Made by a program: the position numbers and the translations under genes. Below are positions 53,537 through 63,477 of a DNA stretch of 64,000 nucleotides, piece by piece. This DNA is from Oscillospiraceae bacterium. GTDB taxonomy: Bacteria; Bacillota; Clostridia; Oscillospirales; CAG-272. The stretch is taken from contig SVSP01000012.1 in NCBI GenBank assembly GCA_015064255.1, forward strand, positions 1-64,000. The letters run 5' to 3'. The notes beneath the pieces were generated by a model that was given only the letters and a program-made list of their open reading frames with translations, did no database searches and had not been told where the DNA came from. Position 1 is the first letter of the stretch. Each line of letters starts with the position of its first letter.

Positions 53537-55000
53537 TCAAAGCTCTATTTTAAGACAGTTGGTATAATTTGTAGGCATTTCCGTGGGCAATTTAACGGTA
53601 AGTACTCCAAACGCCTGCGAAAATTCAACCTTTCCGTAACCGAGAAGTGTTACAGATTTAACCGTTTCGTTTTCGTTGAAGCTCTTGATAACGGCAACCC
53701 TGCTTTCAGGAACAGCCATAACGTAAGCATAAACGAAGTTATTCTTCTTCACAAAACGGAAATCGCTGTCTTTCCACGAAACTTGATCCTCTTGGAAGCG
53801 GTTTATTATTACCGCGCTATCACCTTCTGCGGCGACTCTCCACGGTTCTGTTTCATAAACTGCCTCTGCGCATATCTTAAACCACTTTTCAAGCTCTTCA
53901 AGGATATATACGGCTTCTCTATCAATACTTCCGTCGGGACGCTGAAGGATATTGAGAAGCATTACTCCATTCTTTGAAATAATATCAACGAGCATTTCTA
54001 TTATATGCGCCGGAGTTTTATAGTCCTGTCTGACGTCGTAAAACCAGTTGCCTATACAAGTATCCGTCTGCCATACGTCACTTGATATATCTGAAAGCTG
54101 ACTCTTTTCTATATCGAGTATGCCCACGCTGTATATTTCTCTTGCACGTTCTTTTTGATTATAAACAGCTCGGTTTTCACCGTATTTTTCGATAGATTTG
54201 TTATACAGATAGGATACTGCTTCAAGTCCCTCCGCGTAAGGATTTGAGTCGTCCGTACGTTCTGCTCCGTAGTAGACATGGAACGGAAGTGCACCGTCGC
54301 TATACAAAAGATCGGGTTCGAATCTGTCTATAAGCTCCTTCATAGAATCAAGCCAATAGCGGTGAAAATCTTCGTTTTGTGTATACCAAGGAACAACCGC
54401 GTACTTATCCACGAGATTTTCCACGTAGTGCTCGCGATTATTATAATAGAACGGACACTCGGGATTGTTACCGTCGTACGGAACTCCCGCGTACGGTCCT
54501 TTCTTATCTGCACCCTTATTCACAGAAAACCACGAAAAGCTCGCGGCGAGATGCTCTGTAAGTCCAAACGGAAGTCCGTATTTCCTTGCGGCATTTTTCC
54601 ATTCCATACAAATGTCTCTTTTCGGTCCAACGTTTACCGAATTGAACTTATTGACCTTGGAATCGTAGTTAAAAAAGTTATCGTGATGCATAGCCTGTGC
54701 AACAAAATATTTTGCACCCGCACGAACGTAGAGATCCATAAGCGCATCGGGATCAAACTTTTCTGCTTTCCAGAGCTCACACAGATCCTTGTATCCGAAT
54801 TCCGAAGGGTGTCCGTAATGGCGCAGATGATATTTATAGGCATCGCTTCCCTCTATATACATCGCCCTTGCGTACCAGTCGCCGTACATCGGTACACTCT
54901 GCGGTCCCCAATGGCTCCAGATACCGAACTTCGCATCCTTAAACCATTTCGGACATTCAAACGTCCTGAGAGATTCAAATGTCGGTTCGAATTTTTTCAT
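53537..55000 (-). CDS. GH29 alpha-L-fucosidase-like protein
   Basis: A 487-residue TIM-barrel enzyme. KFGIWSHWGPQSVP (about 22-35), MHHDNFFNYDSK and DLLYSDGALPF (the Asp at the nucleophile position) follow the GH29 plan. A C-terminal beta-domain is present. No signal peptide is seen, so it would act on imported fucosides or similar sugars. The substitution of the usual W-[FW]-D-G by YSDG suggests a subfamily that may prefer other linkages. GGGAG lies before the ATG at 55000, which is preferred over the ATG inside the SD. A membrane protein gene lies 25 bases upstream and is probably in the same operon. Confidence 0.85.
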   Translation of the reverse strand: MKKFEPTFESLRTFECPKWFKDAKFGIWSHWGPQSVPMYGDWYARAMYIEGSDAYKYHLRHYGHPSEFGYKDLCELWKAEKFDPDALMDLYVRAGAKYFVAQAMHHDNFFNYDSKVNKFNSVNVGPKRDICMEWKNAARKYGLPFGLTEHLAASFSWFSVNKGADKKGPYAGVPYDGNNPECPFYYNNREHYVENLVDKYAVVPWYTQNEDFHRYWLDSMKELIDRFEPDLLYSDGALPFHVYYGAERTDDSNPYAEGLEAVSYLYNKSIEKYGENRAVYNQKERAREIYSVGILDIEKSQLSDISSDVWQTDTCIGNWFYDVRQDYKTPAHIIEMLVDIISKNGVMLLNILQRPDGSIDREAVYILEELEKWFKICAEAVYETEPWRVAAEGDSAVIINRFQEDQVSWKDSDFRFVKKNNFVYAYVMAVPESRVAVIKSFNENETVKSVTLLGYGKVEFSQAFGVLTVKLPTEMPTNYTNCLKIEL

Positions 55001-55025
55001 AGTCACTCCCATTTATGTATACGCT

Positions 55026-55673
55026 TTATCTTCTTACCTCACTTACAACCGTTGCCGAAGAGTTATAATATTTCACAGCACCGAGTGCCTGCGATGTCAT
55101 TTCAAAAAATACAACAGTTTTTTTGCCGTTTTCGTCCGTATGGCAGGCAAAATAAATATCATCCGCGCTGCTTGAAGAATATGCTTCAACCTTTTCTGCA
55201 TCTGCAGCAAATTCATCAGCCTGATTTTTATATGTATCATTATACGGTGCGATTATAGAAAAGTCTTTTATTTTTCCTTCAAACATCAGCTCTTCATATC
55301 TGTCTCCGTAAACGGTCTTTACAGTAAAGAGCGCGTGGTCAACCGTATATTTATACTCAATCGAAACGAAAGGCCAAGTAAAATAAACAGCCATCCAGAG
55401 GAAAAGCGGTGTAAGTGCTACAAACCAAAGTAAAAATTTAACTGCCGCACAAACAGCCACAAACAAGCCTGCACCGAAAATATATGCAAGGAGCATAAGC
55501 GTTCTTTGCGATTTATATTTTCCTTCTTTCTTCTTATCTACCGAAAATTCAGCATAGTTTTTCGAGCCGAAAGCATCGTCCGCACGTGCGGTTATCGACG
55601 GAAGGTCGCTTCTTCCCTTTTCAACCTTCGGACCTTTATTGATTTTTGTAAGTTTTCTTTTGTTTGTACTCAT
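55026..55673 (-). CDS. Unrecognised two-helix membrane protein
   Basis: A 215-residue protein. The first 60 residues are soluble, basic and Ser/Lys-rich, followed by two close membrane helices (about 60-80 and 84-106) and a cytoplasmic domain (about 107-215) with a PH-like pattern (YTVDHALFTVKTVYGDRYEEL, then KIKDFSIIAPY). I do not recognise the family. AAAGGA before the ATG at 55673 fixes the start. Its link to the fucosidase is only positional. Confidence 0.7.
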   Translation of the reverse strand: MSTNKRKLTKINKGPKVEKGRSDLPSITARADDAFGSKNYAEFSVDKKKEGKYKSQRTLMLLAYIFGAGLFVAVCAAVKFLLWFVALTPLFLWMAVYFTWPFVSIEYKYTVDHALFTVKTVYGDRYEELMFEGKIKDFSIIAPYNDTYKNQADEFAADAEKVEAYSSSSADDIYFACHTDENGKKTVVFFEMTSQALGAVKYYNSSATVVSEVRR

Positions 55674-55735
55674 TTTTAATCCTTTCCGCATCCGCTTGAA
55701 TTTTTATTTTCACACATAGAAACCGATACAGTATG

Positions 55736-55764
55736 ATTGTAACACATAATTTTGAATTTTTCAA
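55736..55764 (-). promoter_or_regulatory. Promoter of the membrane protein-fucosidase pair
   Basis: TTGAAA, a 17-bp spacer and TACAAT lie on the minus strand 63-91 bases before the ATG at 55673. Confidence 0.75.
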
Positions 55765-55817
55765 TATTATATTTAATTTATGTGATTTTTTTGCAATTAT
55801 TTTCTATCTATCAACTC

Positions 55818-55846
55818 TTGACTTTTTATAAAATAAGTGATAGACT
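55818..55846 (+). promoter_or_regulatory. Candidate promoter of the MATE-cysK pair
   Basis: TTGACT, a 17-bp spacer and TAGACT lie 37-65 bases before the GTG start at 55883. The -10 is only a partial match. Confidence 0.5.
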
Positions 55847-55882
55847 TTCTTATGTGTTAAATGCACTATATTTTGAAAGCAG

Positions 55883-57307
55883 GTGGCAAAAATTTCACAC
55901 ACCCAATCCTTACAGAGTCCACGCCGTATTAAAGGACAAATAGATCCTCTAAGTGGAAATCTCTTCAAAAGTATTCTTGCTTTTGCGGTTCCGATTATGT
56001 TAACCGGAATACTTCAGCTCGCATTCAACGCCGCCGACATAATAATTGTCGGTCAGGCAGCCGGAAGCGACGCTGTCGGTCAGGTCGGTGCAACAAACTC
56101 TATAATAAACCTTATAGTCAATATGTTTATAGGATTTTCGGTCGGTGTCAGCGTAAGTGTTTCGCGTGAATACGGTGCGGGAAATCACCAAAACGTAAAC
56201 AAGCTCGTACATACCGCGGTTGCCACCGCAATCGTCGGCGGAATAGTATGTTCAATAATCGGTTTCTTCGGAGCACGTTATTTCCTCACTCTTATGCAGA
56301 CCGACCTTATACATATCGACGGCTCAACTCTTTATATGAAGATATACTTCCTTTCGATGCCCGCATCAATGATGTATAACTTCTGCTCGGCAATACTGAG
56401 AGCCCTAGGAAACTCAAAAACTCCCCTCGTTATACTTACAAGCGCAGGAGTTGTCAACGTTATCTTCAACCTCTTTTTCGTGTACGCATTCGGTATGGCG
56501 GTAGAAGGTGTCGCGCTTGCTACCGTAATATCTCAGTACGTTGCTATGGTTTGGATTCTGATATATCTTACCAAAGCGGAAGGACCGCACAAGCTGAATC
56601 TTAAAAAAGTTTCTTTTGACCAAAAGAGTCTGAAATCTATAATAGTTATAGGCTTCCCTGCCGGAATTTACGGTTCGCTCTTTTCTCTGTCAAACGTTGT
56701 AATTCAGTCATCTGTAAACTCCTTCGGGAATATAGTTGTAAACGGAAATGCCGCAGCGGCAAGTATTGAAGGATTTATTTATACCGCGTCAAACTCATTC
56801 CATCAAGCCGCGATAACCTTTATCGGACAGAACAGAGGTGCGGGAAAGTACGACAGAATTTTGAAATCCCTTGGAGTATGCGTTATTTATTCATTTGTAT
56901 TCGAAGTCATACTTGCCTTCATAACCTACACCTTCGGCGAGCTTCTTCTCGGAATATATATCAAGGATTCAAGTGCCGCAATAATGACCGGAATAATACG
57001 AATATCGGTTATCGGAATTCCTCACTTCCTTTGCGGAATTATGGACGTTGTGAACGGCGCACTCCGAGGACTCGGAGCTTCAACTTCACCGACGGTCATC
57101 TCTCTTATCTGCGCGTGCGGATTCAGAATCGTATGGATATACACAATATTTGAAAGATATAAAACAATATCTATGCTATATCTCGTATATCCGATCTCGT
57201 GGGGTGTTTCAACAGTCTTCCTTACCGCACTCTTCTTTGCGCTCTACTTTTCAAAGCTCAAAAAATTCAAAAAACTGTCTGCTGAAAATGCAGTAAATAC
57301 TTTATAA
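55883..57307 (+). CDS. MATE family efflux transporter
   Basis: A 474-residue permease with twelve helices in two repeats. The N-terminal PLSGNLFKSILAFAVPIMLT and AADIIIVGQAAGSDAVGQVG, and the mid-protein GFPAGIYGSLFSLSN and FIGQNRGAGK, are typical. MATE proteins export cationic drugs or metabolites driven by Na+ or H+. The start is a GTG without a good SD, so it may be a little off. cysK follows after 27 bases, which may point to export of a sulfur compound, though such pairing could be chance. Confidence 0.9.
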   Translation: MAKISHTQSLQSPRRIKGQIDPLSGNLFKSILAFAVPIMLTGILQLAFNAADIIIVGQAAGSDAVGQVGATNSIINLIVNMFIGFSVGVSVSVSREYGAGNHQNVNKLVHTAVATAIVGGIVCSIIGFFGARYFLTLMQTDLIHIDGSTLYMKIYFLSMPASMMYNFCSAILRALGNSKTPLVILTSAGVVNVIFNLFFVYAFGMAVEGVALATVISQYVAMVWILIYLTKAEGPHKLNLKKVSFDQKSLKSIIVIGFPAGIYGSLFSLSNVVIQSSVNSFGNIVVNGNAAAASIEGFIYTASNSFHQAAITFIGQNRGAGKYDRILKSLGVCVIYSFVFEVILAFITYTFGELLLGIYIKDSSAAIMTGIIRISVIGIPHFLCGIMDVVNGALRGLGASTSPTVISLICACGFRIVWIYTIFERYKTISMLYLVYPISWGVSTVFLTALFFALYFSKLKKFKKLSAENAVNTL

Positions 57308-57334
57308 AACAAGTTATTTTCGGAGGTAAAAGCA

Positions 57335-58261
57335 TTGAACATATACAGATCTGCCGAAGAGCTTATAGGGAAAACTCCTCTCGTTCGGCTCAGCAGAATA
57401 GAAAAAAAATATGATCTTAAAGCAAATCTTATCGCAAAGCTCGAATTTTTAAATCCCGCAGGAAGTGCCAAGGACCGCGTTGCAAAGGCTATGCTTGACG
57501 ATGCGGAAGCACGCGGACTTATCTCGGAGGGTGCAGTAATTATCGAACCAACGTCGGGAAATACGGGCATCGGTCTTGCTTCTGTCGCATCCGTGCGCGG
57601 TTACCGTACTATTATAGTTATGCCCGACTCAATGTCCGAGGAACGCAGAACTATCCTCAAGGCATACGGTGCCGAGCTTGTCCTTACGGACGCTTCTCTC
57701 GGTATGAAGGGCTGTATAGCAAAAGCCGAGGAGATTGCCAAGGAAACGCCAAACAGCTTTATACCCGGTCAGTTTGACAACCCCGCAAACGCAATAGCTC
57801 ACGAGGAAACCACCGGTCCCGAAATTTGGGAAGATACCGACGGAAAGGTCGATATATTTATCGCGGGCGTCGGAACGGGCGGAACTATCACGGGAGTAGG
57901 ACGTTATCTTAAATCAAAAAATCCGAACGTCAAAATCGTTGCCGTTGAGCCGAAATCATCGCCTCTTCTTTCAAAAGGAATCGCAAACTCTCACGGAATT
58001 CAGGGAATCGGAGCGAATTTCATTCCCTCTGTTCTCGACACTACCGTTTACGATGAAATCATTACCGTTTCGGACGACGACGCATTCAGACTCGGACGCG
58101 AGATCGGCAAAGTCGAAGGAATACTCGTGGGAATATCCTCGGGTGCAGCGCTTCGCGCGGCAATAGATCTTGCGCTTCGTCCCGAAAACGAAGGCAAAAA
58201 CATAGTTGTTCTTCTTCCCGACACGGGCGACAGATATCTTTCGACAAAGATGTTTAAGTGA
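57335..58261 (+). CDS. cysK: Cysteine synthase A
   Basis: A 308-residue PLP enzyme making cysteine from O-acetylserine and sulfide. The PLP Lys is in NPAGSAKDRVA (about 45), PTSGNTGIGLA binds the substrate carboxyl, GVGTGGTITGVG holds the phosphate and GISSGAALRAA the pyridine-N Ser. The start is a TTG with GGAGG eight bases before it. It follows the MATE gene in one operon. Confidence 0.93.
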   Translation: MNIYRSAEELIGKTPLVRLSRIEKKYDLKANLIAKLEFLNPAGSAKDRVAKAMLDDAEARGLISEGAVIIEPTSGNTGIGLASVASVRGYRTIIVMPDSMSEERRTILKAYGAELVLTDASLGMKGCIAKAEEIAKETPNSFIPGQFDNPANAIAHEETTGPEIWEDTDGKVDIFIAGVGTGGTITGVGRYLKSKNPNVKIVAVEPKSSPLLSKGIANSHGIQGIGANFIPSVLDTTVYDEIITVSDDDAFRLGREIGKVEGILVGISSGAALRAAIDLALRPENEGKNIVVLLPDTGDRYLSTKMFK

Positions 58262-58273
58262 GAAAATGATTTA

Positions 58274-58327
58274 TTGGGGCTTTACCCCAAACCCCATTTA
58301 GGGGACTTTTTGAAAAAAGTCCCCTAA
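58274..58327. repeat. Intergenic double-hairpin repeat after cysK
   Basis: TTGGGG-cttta-CCCCAA is followed by TAGGGGACTTTTT-ga-AAAAAGTCCCCTA, a near-perfect 13-bp palindrome. It resembles an abundant short repeat of gut Firmicutes and is non-coding. Confidence 0.65.
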
Positions 58328-58369
58328 AAACCTTCAAAAACTTCTATAATACAGCTTGTCTATCTTTTT

Positions 58370-58412
58370 AACCAAGCGACTCTACCTCACGGCAGAGTTT
58401 GCTTGGTTTTTA
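58370..58412 (+). terminator. Plus-strand terminator of cysK reaching into spoIIID
   Basis: AACCAAGC with ACTCT pairs with AGAGT and GCTTGGTT, followed by TTTTTATC. Most of the hairpin lies inside the last codons of the opposing spoIIID gene. Confidence 0.7.
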
Positions 58413-58677
58413 TCATTTTTATTTCCGAATATTTTTTTCTCGTTGCTTCGCCGCCGCGGACGTGACGCTCCGATTTGTTTACGTCAAGCAGCTCCTTGAC
58501 CTTCAGGTAGAGTCGGTAATTATATTTTTTCAAATTTCCCGTAACGTCTTTATGTACCGTTGATTTACTTATACCGAATCTTGAAGCCGCCTTGCGCACC
58601 GTCGCATTATTTTCAAGCATATAAAGAGCTATCTGCTCACACCGTTCCTCTGTTCTGTCCGAATATACCTTTCGCAT
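58387..58677 (-). CDS. spoIIID: Sporulation transcription factor SpoIIID
   Basis: A 96-residue helix-turn-helix regulator. NATVRKAASRFGISKSTVHKDV (about 24-45) is the DNA-binding helix pair and RHVRGGEATRKKY the conserved C-terminal basic tail that also contacts DNA. It acts in the mother cell together with sigma-E and before sigma-K. GGAGG lies six bases upstream of the ATG. Confidence 0.95.
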   Translation of the reverse strand: MRKVYSDRTEERCEQIALYMLENNATVRKAASRFGISKSTVHKDVTGNLKKYNYRLYLKVKELLDVNKSERHVRGGEATRKKYSEIKMIKTKQTLP

Positions 58678-58716
58678 TGTCCCCTCCGATATTTTTTCCC
58701 CGGATCCCGATGTTAC

Positions 58717-58744
58717 AGTATATGTGACGACGATTTTTTTATTC
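58717..58744 (-). promoter_or_regulatory. Candidate sigma-E promoter of spoIIID
   Basis: On the minus strand GAATAAA, a 13-bp spacer and CATATACT lie 40-67 bases before the ATG. CATATACT is 7/8 to the sigma-E -10 (CATACAHT) and GAATAAA is 5/7 to the -35. Confidence 0.5.
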
Positions 58745-58780
58745 TGATTTTTACAAATTTATTTTATATTGCACAAATGA

Positions 58781-58809
58781 TTGACAGAGGATATTTTTTG
58801 TGATAAAAT
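58781..58809 (+). promoter_or_regulatory. Promoter of the esterase/SMP-30 fusion gene
   Basis: TTGACA (perfect), a 17-bp spacer and TAAAAT lie 42-70 bases before the ATG. Confidence 0.78.
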
Positions 58810-58850
58810 TCCTTAAAAGATAATTATTTTACCGAAAGGATATATTGTCT

Positions 58851-60230
58851 ATGTTTAAGCTCGACGGAAAATTTTTCGAAGGAGTCTATGAAGGAAAAAA
58901 TCTAAAAAAAGGCTCTCTTTTGAATTACGTATTATATACTTCGAGTCTTTATGACAAAAGCAAGCCTGCTGCGTTCTGCCTCACGTTCGACGGACTGAAC
59001 ACAGAGCAGGTATCTGCGCTTGAGTATCTCGCGCACGAGGGAGAAATGCCGCCCTTCGTTGCTCTCGGTGTTTTTCCCGGACGCGTCGAGCCGACTCTTG
59101 ATGGCGGTATTGCACGCAATATGCGAAAAGAGGAATACGACGTCGCCGACCGAGAATTTCCCGATTTTCTTGTTGACGAGCTCATTCCCGAAATACTCGC
59201 AAAGCACGGCATCAAGATCTCCGACTCGCCCGATCTCCATATGATAAGCGGCGGATCATCGGGAGGTATTGCCGCTTGGACAGGAGCTTGGTACAGAAAC
59301 GATTTCTTCCGACGCGCTTTCATTTCGAGTCCGAGCTTTCTCGCTATGGGAATGGGAGAGGATATTCCTTTTCTCGTCAAGAAGCTTGAAGCCCGTCCCA
59401 TAAAAATTTGCCTTACGCTCGGTGAGCACGAGCCCGACGATTATTTCGGCAGCTCATATCCCGTAGGTCTTCTCTTTGAAAGATCTCTCAACTTTGCGGG
59501 CTACGACTACGAGTACAGTTATTTTCCAAACGAAGGACACTGCTGCAGAATAAGAGATTACGAGTCGCAGATAGGCTTTATGCGCTATCTTTGGAAGGAC
59601 GCTCTTACAAATCCTGTAAAACTTGCAGAAAAATCAAAGCGTATTGTAGACCTCATCGGAGAAAATTCTACTTGGTGTGCAGCAGAAAGCACCGACTTCA
59701 AATCTCACAAATCGGTTATCTGCCACGCAGGCACTTACGAAGCGTGTGGGGATAAAGTATACTTTATCGGTGAAAGCAAGGAAAAGACCGTTGCCGCAGA
59801 AGGATTCGGAAATATATCCGCACTTGCCGTATCGGCAGACAAATGGCGGCTCTATATTGCAGACAGGGACAGGCGCTATATCTACGCTATGTCGATATGC
59901 GCGGACAGTACGCTCAAAGACCTCTGCAAGCTCGGAACTCTTCATTTAGACAAGGATTGCCGCACGATCGGTGCTTACGATATGACCGTGGATTCAAACG
60001 ACCGTCTGTATATCGCGACCGATATGGGCGTGCAGTGTATGAGGTCTTACGGCATCGTGGATATAATTCTCCCGTTGCCAAACGATATTGCCGCAAATTC
60101 CGTAATGCTTTGCGGACACATTCTTTATGCACAGTCGGGGGAAAAGTGCTTCGCAAGAACTATAATTCCCGAAGAGCTTCAGTCTGACGGTAAAAATGCG
60201 GCTTTACGCCACACGGGATATTACGACTGA
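58851..60230 (+). CDS. Esterase (Fes-like) fused to an SMP-30/gluconolactonase-like propeller
   Basis: A 459-residue two-part cytoplasmic protein. Residues 1 to about 255 form an alpha/beta esterase of the enterochelin-esterase/CE1 type: MISGGSSGGIAAW holds the nucleophile Ser, LTLGEHEPDDYFG the acid region and NEGHCCRIRD the His. Residues about 260-459 look like half of a six-bladed SMP-30 propeller (ISALAVSADKWRLYIADRD, DMTVDSNDRLYIATDMGVQ). Such fusions may deacylate carbohydrates. The ATG at 58851 is preferred to the TTG two codons upstream. The GH106-like gene follows after 61 bases, so the two probably act on the same glycan. Confidence 0.78.
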   Translation: MFKLDGKFFEGVYEGKNLKKGSLLNYVLYTSSLYDKSKPAAFCLTFDGLNTEQVSALEYLAHEGEMPPFVALGVFPGRVEPTLDGGIARNMRKEEYDVADREFPDFLVDELIPEILAKHGIKISDSPDLHMISGGSSGGIAAWTGAWYRNDFFRRAFISSPSFLAMGMGEDIPFLVKKLEARPIKICLTLGEHEPDDYFGSSYPVGLLFERSLNFAGYDYEYSYFPNEGHCCRIRDYESQIGFMRYLWKDALTNPVKLAEKSKRIVDLIGENSTWCAAESTDFKSHKSVICHAGTYEACGDKVYFIGESKEKTVAAEGFGNISALAVSADKWRLYIADRDRRYIYAMSICADSTLKDLCKLGTLHLDKDCRTIGAYDMTVDSNDRLYIATDMGVQCMRSYGIVDIILPLPNDIAANSVMLCGHILYAQSGEKCFARTIIPEELQSDGKNAALRHTGYYD

Positions 60231-60291
60231 TAAAACCGATGAGATACTAAACATAAAAATGTATTTTTGTTAGCGAAAGGAAGGTATTAAA

Positions 60292-62538
60292 ATGCTTTAC
60301 AAAAAGAATCAAGAAAAAGTTCTTTCAGATGAACTTTTCAAACAACCGACAGCAGAATACCGCGGAACTCCGTTCTGGTCTTGGAACTGCAAAATGACCC
60401 CGGAAATTCTTGAAAAACAGATCGAATATCTGAAAGAAATGGGATTCGGCGGATTCCATATGCATTCAAGAGACGGTATGGACAACGCATATCTCAGCGA
60501 TGAATTTATGGGACTTGTAAGAGCCTGCGTTGAAAAAGCAAAGAGCGAGGATATGCTTGCATGGCTTTACGACGAGGACAGATGGCCCTCCGGTGCGGCA
60601 GGCGGTCTTGTAACAAAAGATCCCGTATATCGCGAAAGAAAGATAGTTATAGCTCCCGCTGAACGCATAAAGATTGCCGAAAAATACAACCATAAGACGT
60701 CAGCAACTCTTCCCGTTATCGATTATTCCAACGAGCTTCCCATCAGCGAAGCCGTGAAACAGGGTGTTCCTTATTTTATTGCTGCATACGACATCGTTCT
60801 TGACGAAAACGGTTATCTCGCAAGCTACAAAAAGGTCAGAAGAAACGCCAAGGCAGTAGGCACAAAGTGGTTCGTTTTCTGCGTAACAAATAATCCGAGC
60901 GATTGGTTCAACGGCTACACTTATCTCGACACGCTCTCTAAAAAGGCTGTCAAAAAGTTCGTCGAGCTCACTCACGAAACGTACAAGGCAAAGGTTGGCG
61001 ACGAATTTGACAAAGCTGTTCCCGCAATTTTTACCGACGAGCCTCAGTACAGCAGCATAATAAAGCTCGGCAACCCCACCGACAAGAGTATCTGCGAATT
61101 TCCTTGGACTCCCGACTTCCCTGCGACCTACAAAAGATGCTACGGCGTGGATATCGTCGACCACATTCCCGAGCTTATCTGGGATCTTCCGAATTCTGAA
61201 ATTTCTGTTGACAGATACCGTTTCTACGATCATATTTGCGACCGCTTCACATCTGCTTTCAGCGAAGAATACGGAAAATGGTGCAGACGCAACAATATTC
61301 AGTTCACAGGTCATATGATGTGCGAGCACGATCTTCCCGCACAGACAAACAAGGTTGGCGAGGCTATGCGTGCATACAAGCATTTCGGATTTCCCGGAAT
61401 TGATATGCTTTGCAACGAGGTAGAGCTTACAACGGCAAAGCAGACACAGTCTGTCGTTCATCAGTACGGAAAGGAAGCTATGCTCTCCGAGCTTTACGGC
61501 GTTACAAACTGGGATTTCGACTTCAGAGGTCACAAATTCCAAGGCGACTGGCAGGCTGCGCTCGGCGTTACCATCCGTGTTCCCCATCTTTCTTGGGTTT
61601 CTATGAAGGGTACCGCAAAGCGTGACTATCCCGCTTCTCTCAGCTATCAGTCCCCTTGGTACAAGCAGTATCCTTACATTGAGGATCACTTTGCCCGTCT
61701 TAATACCGCACTTACACGAGGCAATCCCGACGTTTCGATCGGCGTTATCCATCCCATCGAAAGCTATTGGCTCTACTGCGGACCCGGACGTACCACGTCG
61801 GACGCAAGAAATCAGATACAGAACGATTTCACAAATCTTATAAACTGGATGCTCTTCGCTCAGCTCGACTTTGACTACGTAAGCGAAGCACTTCTGCCCG
61901 ACGCATGCAAGAAAGCGGGAAATCCCATCGCTGTCGGAAAGATGAAGTACGACACCATCGTTGTTCCCGCACTCAGAACTATCCGCCGCACAACGCTTGA
62001 ACGTCTTTACGACTTTAATGCCGCAGGCGGTAAGGTCCTCTTCCTCGGTCCCTGCCCCGAATACGTAGATGCCGAAAAGAGCGATGACGTACGTGAACTC
62101 TATGAAAAATCTACCGTTATTCCTTTTGAAAGACTTGCTCTTATAAACGCGCTCGAAGGCGACAGAAAGCTCGAAATACGCACCTCAAACGGCGAATACA
62201 CCGACAACTACATCTATCAGATGAGAAAAGACGGAGCTTATAAGTGGCTCTTTATAGCAAATGCAAAGCATTACAAGCTCGCTGACGTTGTTCGTCCGAA
62301 GCATCTTTTCATAAAGATCAAGGGGGAATATTCGCCTAAGCTTTACGACACGATCAGCGGAGAGATAAAGGATATTTCCTACCGTGCCGAAAAGGGTTAC
62401 ACCTATATCGAGTTTGACGCATATCTCCACGATTCCTTCCTGATCCGTCTTGAAAGATCTAAGATCAAATCTCTTGCAGTTGCACAGACCGCTTACCGTC
62501 AAATAGCAAGCATAAACTACAAGACCAAGGTAGATTAA
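60292..62538 (+). pseudogene. GH106-like glycoside hydrolase, N-terminal part of a frameshifted gene
   Basis: A 748-residue reading frame with the plan of GH106 alpha-L-rhamnosidase-like enzymes: PFWSWNCKMTPEILEKQIEYLK at the N-terminus (quoted in part), GFGGFHMHSRDGMDNAYLS, WLYDEDRWPSGAAGG and a TIM barrel up to about residue 500, then beta-domains. It ends abruptly at VDY-less KTKVD-TAA, whereas the next frame continues the family sequence without a gap. Restoring one base (GAT TAY AAG) gives one protein of about 1047 residues. The start has a strong SD (AAAGGAAGG). No signal peptide is present, so it would be cytoplasmic. It could be a real mutation or a sequencing error. Confidence 0.8.
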
Positions 62539-62570
62539 AGCGCGAAGAGCCCAACGTACTCGTTCTCGAT

Positions 62571-63434
62571 ATGGCAGAATTCACTTATGACGACAAGAGC
62601 GACTTTATGCCTCTTGAAGAGATCCGCAAGCTTGACAACATCGTAAGAAAAATGGCTTCAATTCCTCCCAAATCGGGCAAGCAGCCTTGGACACTTGAGC
62701 CCGAAATTCCGACTCACACCGTGACACTCAGATTCACATTTGATTCCGAAATTACCGTAGACGGAGCAAAATTCGCAAGCGAAGATCCCGAAGTAAGTAC
62801 TATCCTCTACGACGGAAAAGAAATTTCGAATGCAGTTGACGGATATTTCACTGACGAAGCTATAAAGACCGTTGCTCTCCCCGAAATCACTCCCGGACGC
62901 CACACTATAACGCTTACTATGCCTCTCGCACCGAGAACCTATATTGAAAACTGCTTCATACTCGGAGAATTCAACGTACGTCTTGAAGGCTGTGAAAAAA
63001 CTCTTATTGCACCCACCGAAAAGGTCGGATTCGGATCTCTCGTTCCGCAGGGACTTCCCTTCTACGGCGGAAACATCGTATATTCCTGCCCGATCGAAAT
63101 TCCCGAGGACGACTGCGCAATCGAAGTTCACGCTAACTTCTATCGCGGTGCTCTTATTTCCGCAAAGCTTGACGGAAAAGACATAGGAAACATAGTTTTC
63201 GCGCCTTACAACGTAAAAGCTGACGGTATTTCAAAGGGCACGCATACTCTTGAGCTTACCCTCTACGGAAACAGATTCAACTGCTTCGCGGCTCTCCACA
63301 ACGCGGAAACAGACCTTCGCTGGACAGGTCCCGGAATGTATTCGACCGGCGGCGACGCATTCAGCTATGAATATCATCTCAGAGATCTTGGTATTATAGC
63401 AAGTCCTATTGTTAAGATTTTGAAGAAGGATTGA
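62571..63434 (+). pseudogene. GH106-like glycoside hydrolase, C-terminal part of the frameshifted gene
   Basis: A 287-residue frame consisting of galactose-binding-like beta-sandwich domains, as found at the C-terminus of GH106-like enzymes (LPFYGGNIVYSCPIE, KGTHTLELTLYGNRFNCF). The codons upstream of the track ATG read KREEPNVLVLDMAEF in frame back to about 62535, so translation belongs to the preceding gene. There is no SD before the ATG. It is unlikely to be an independent protein. Confidence 0.8.
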
Positions 63435-63477
63435 GTCTTTGATTTACACTCTCCCAAAATCATTCTACTTCTACTGA

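Noticed and set aside
60700-61752. A 350-residue minus-strand ORF
   Set aside because: It is antisense to the GH106-like gene and has no SD or family match.
62525-62571. Programmed ribosomal frameshift joining the two GH106-like frames
   Set aside because: No slippery heptamer or stimulatory structure is seen; a simple one-base deletion explains the data better.
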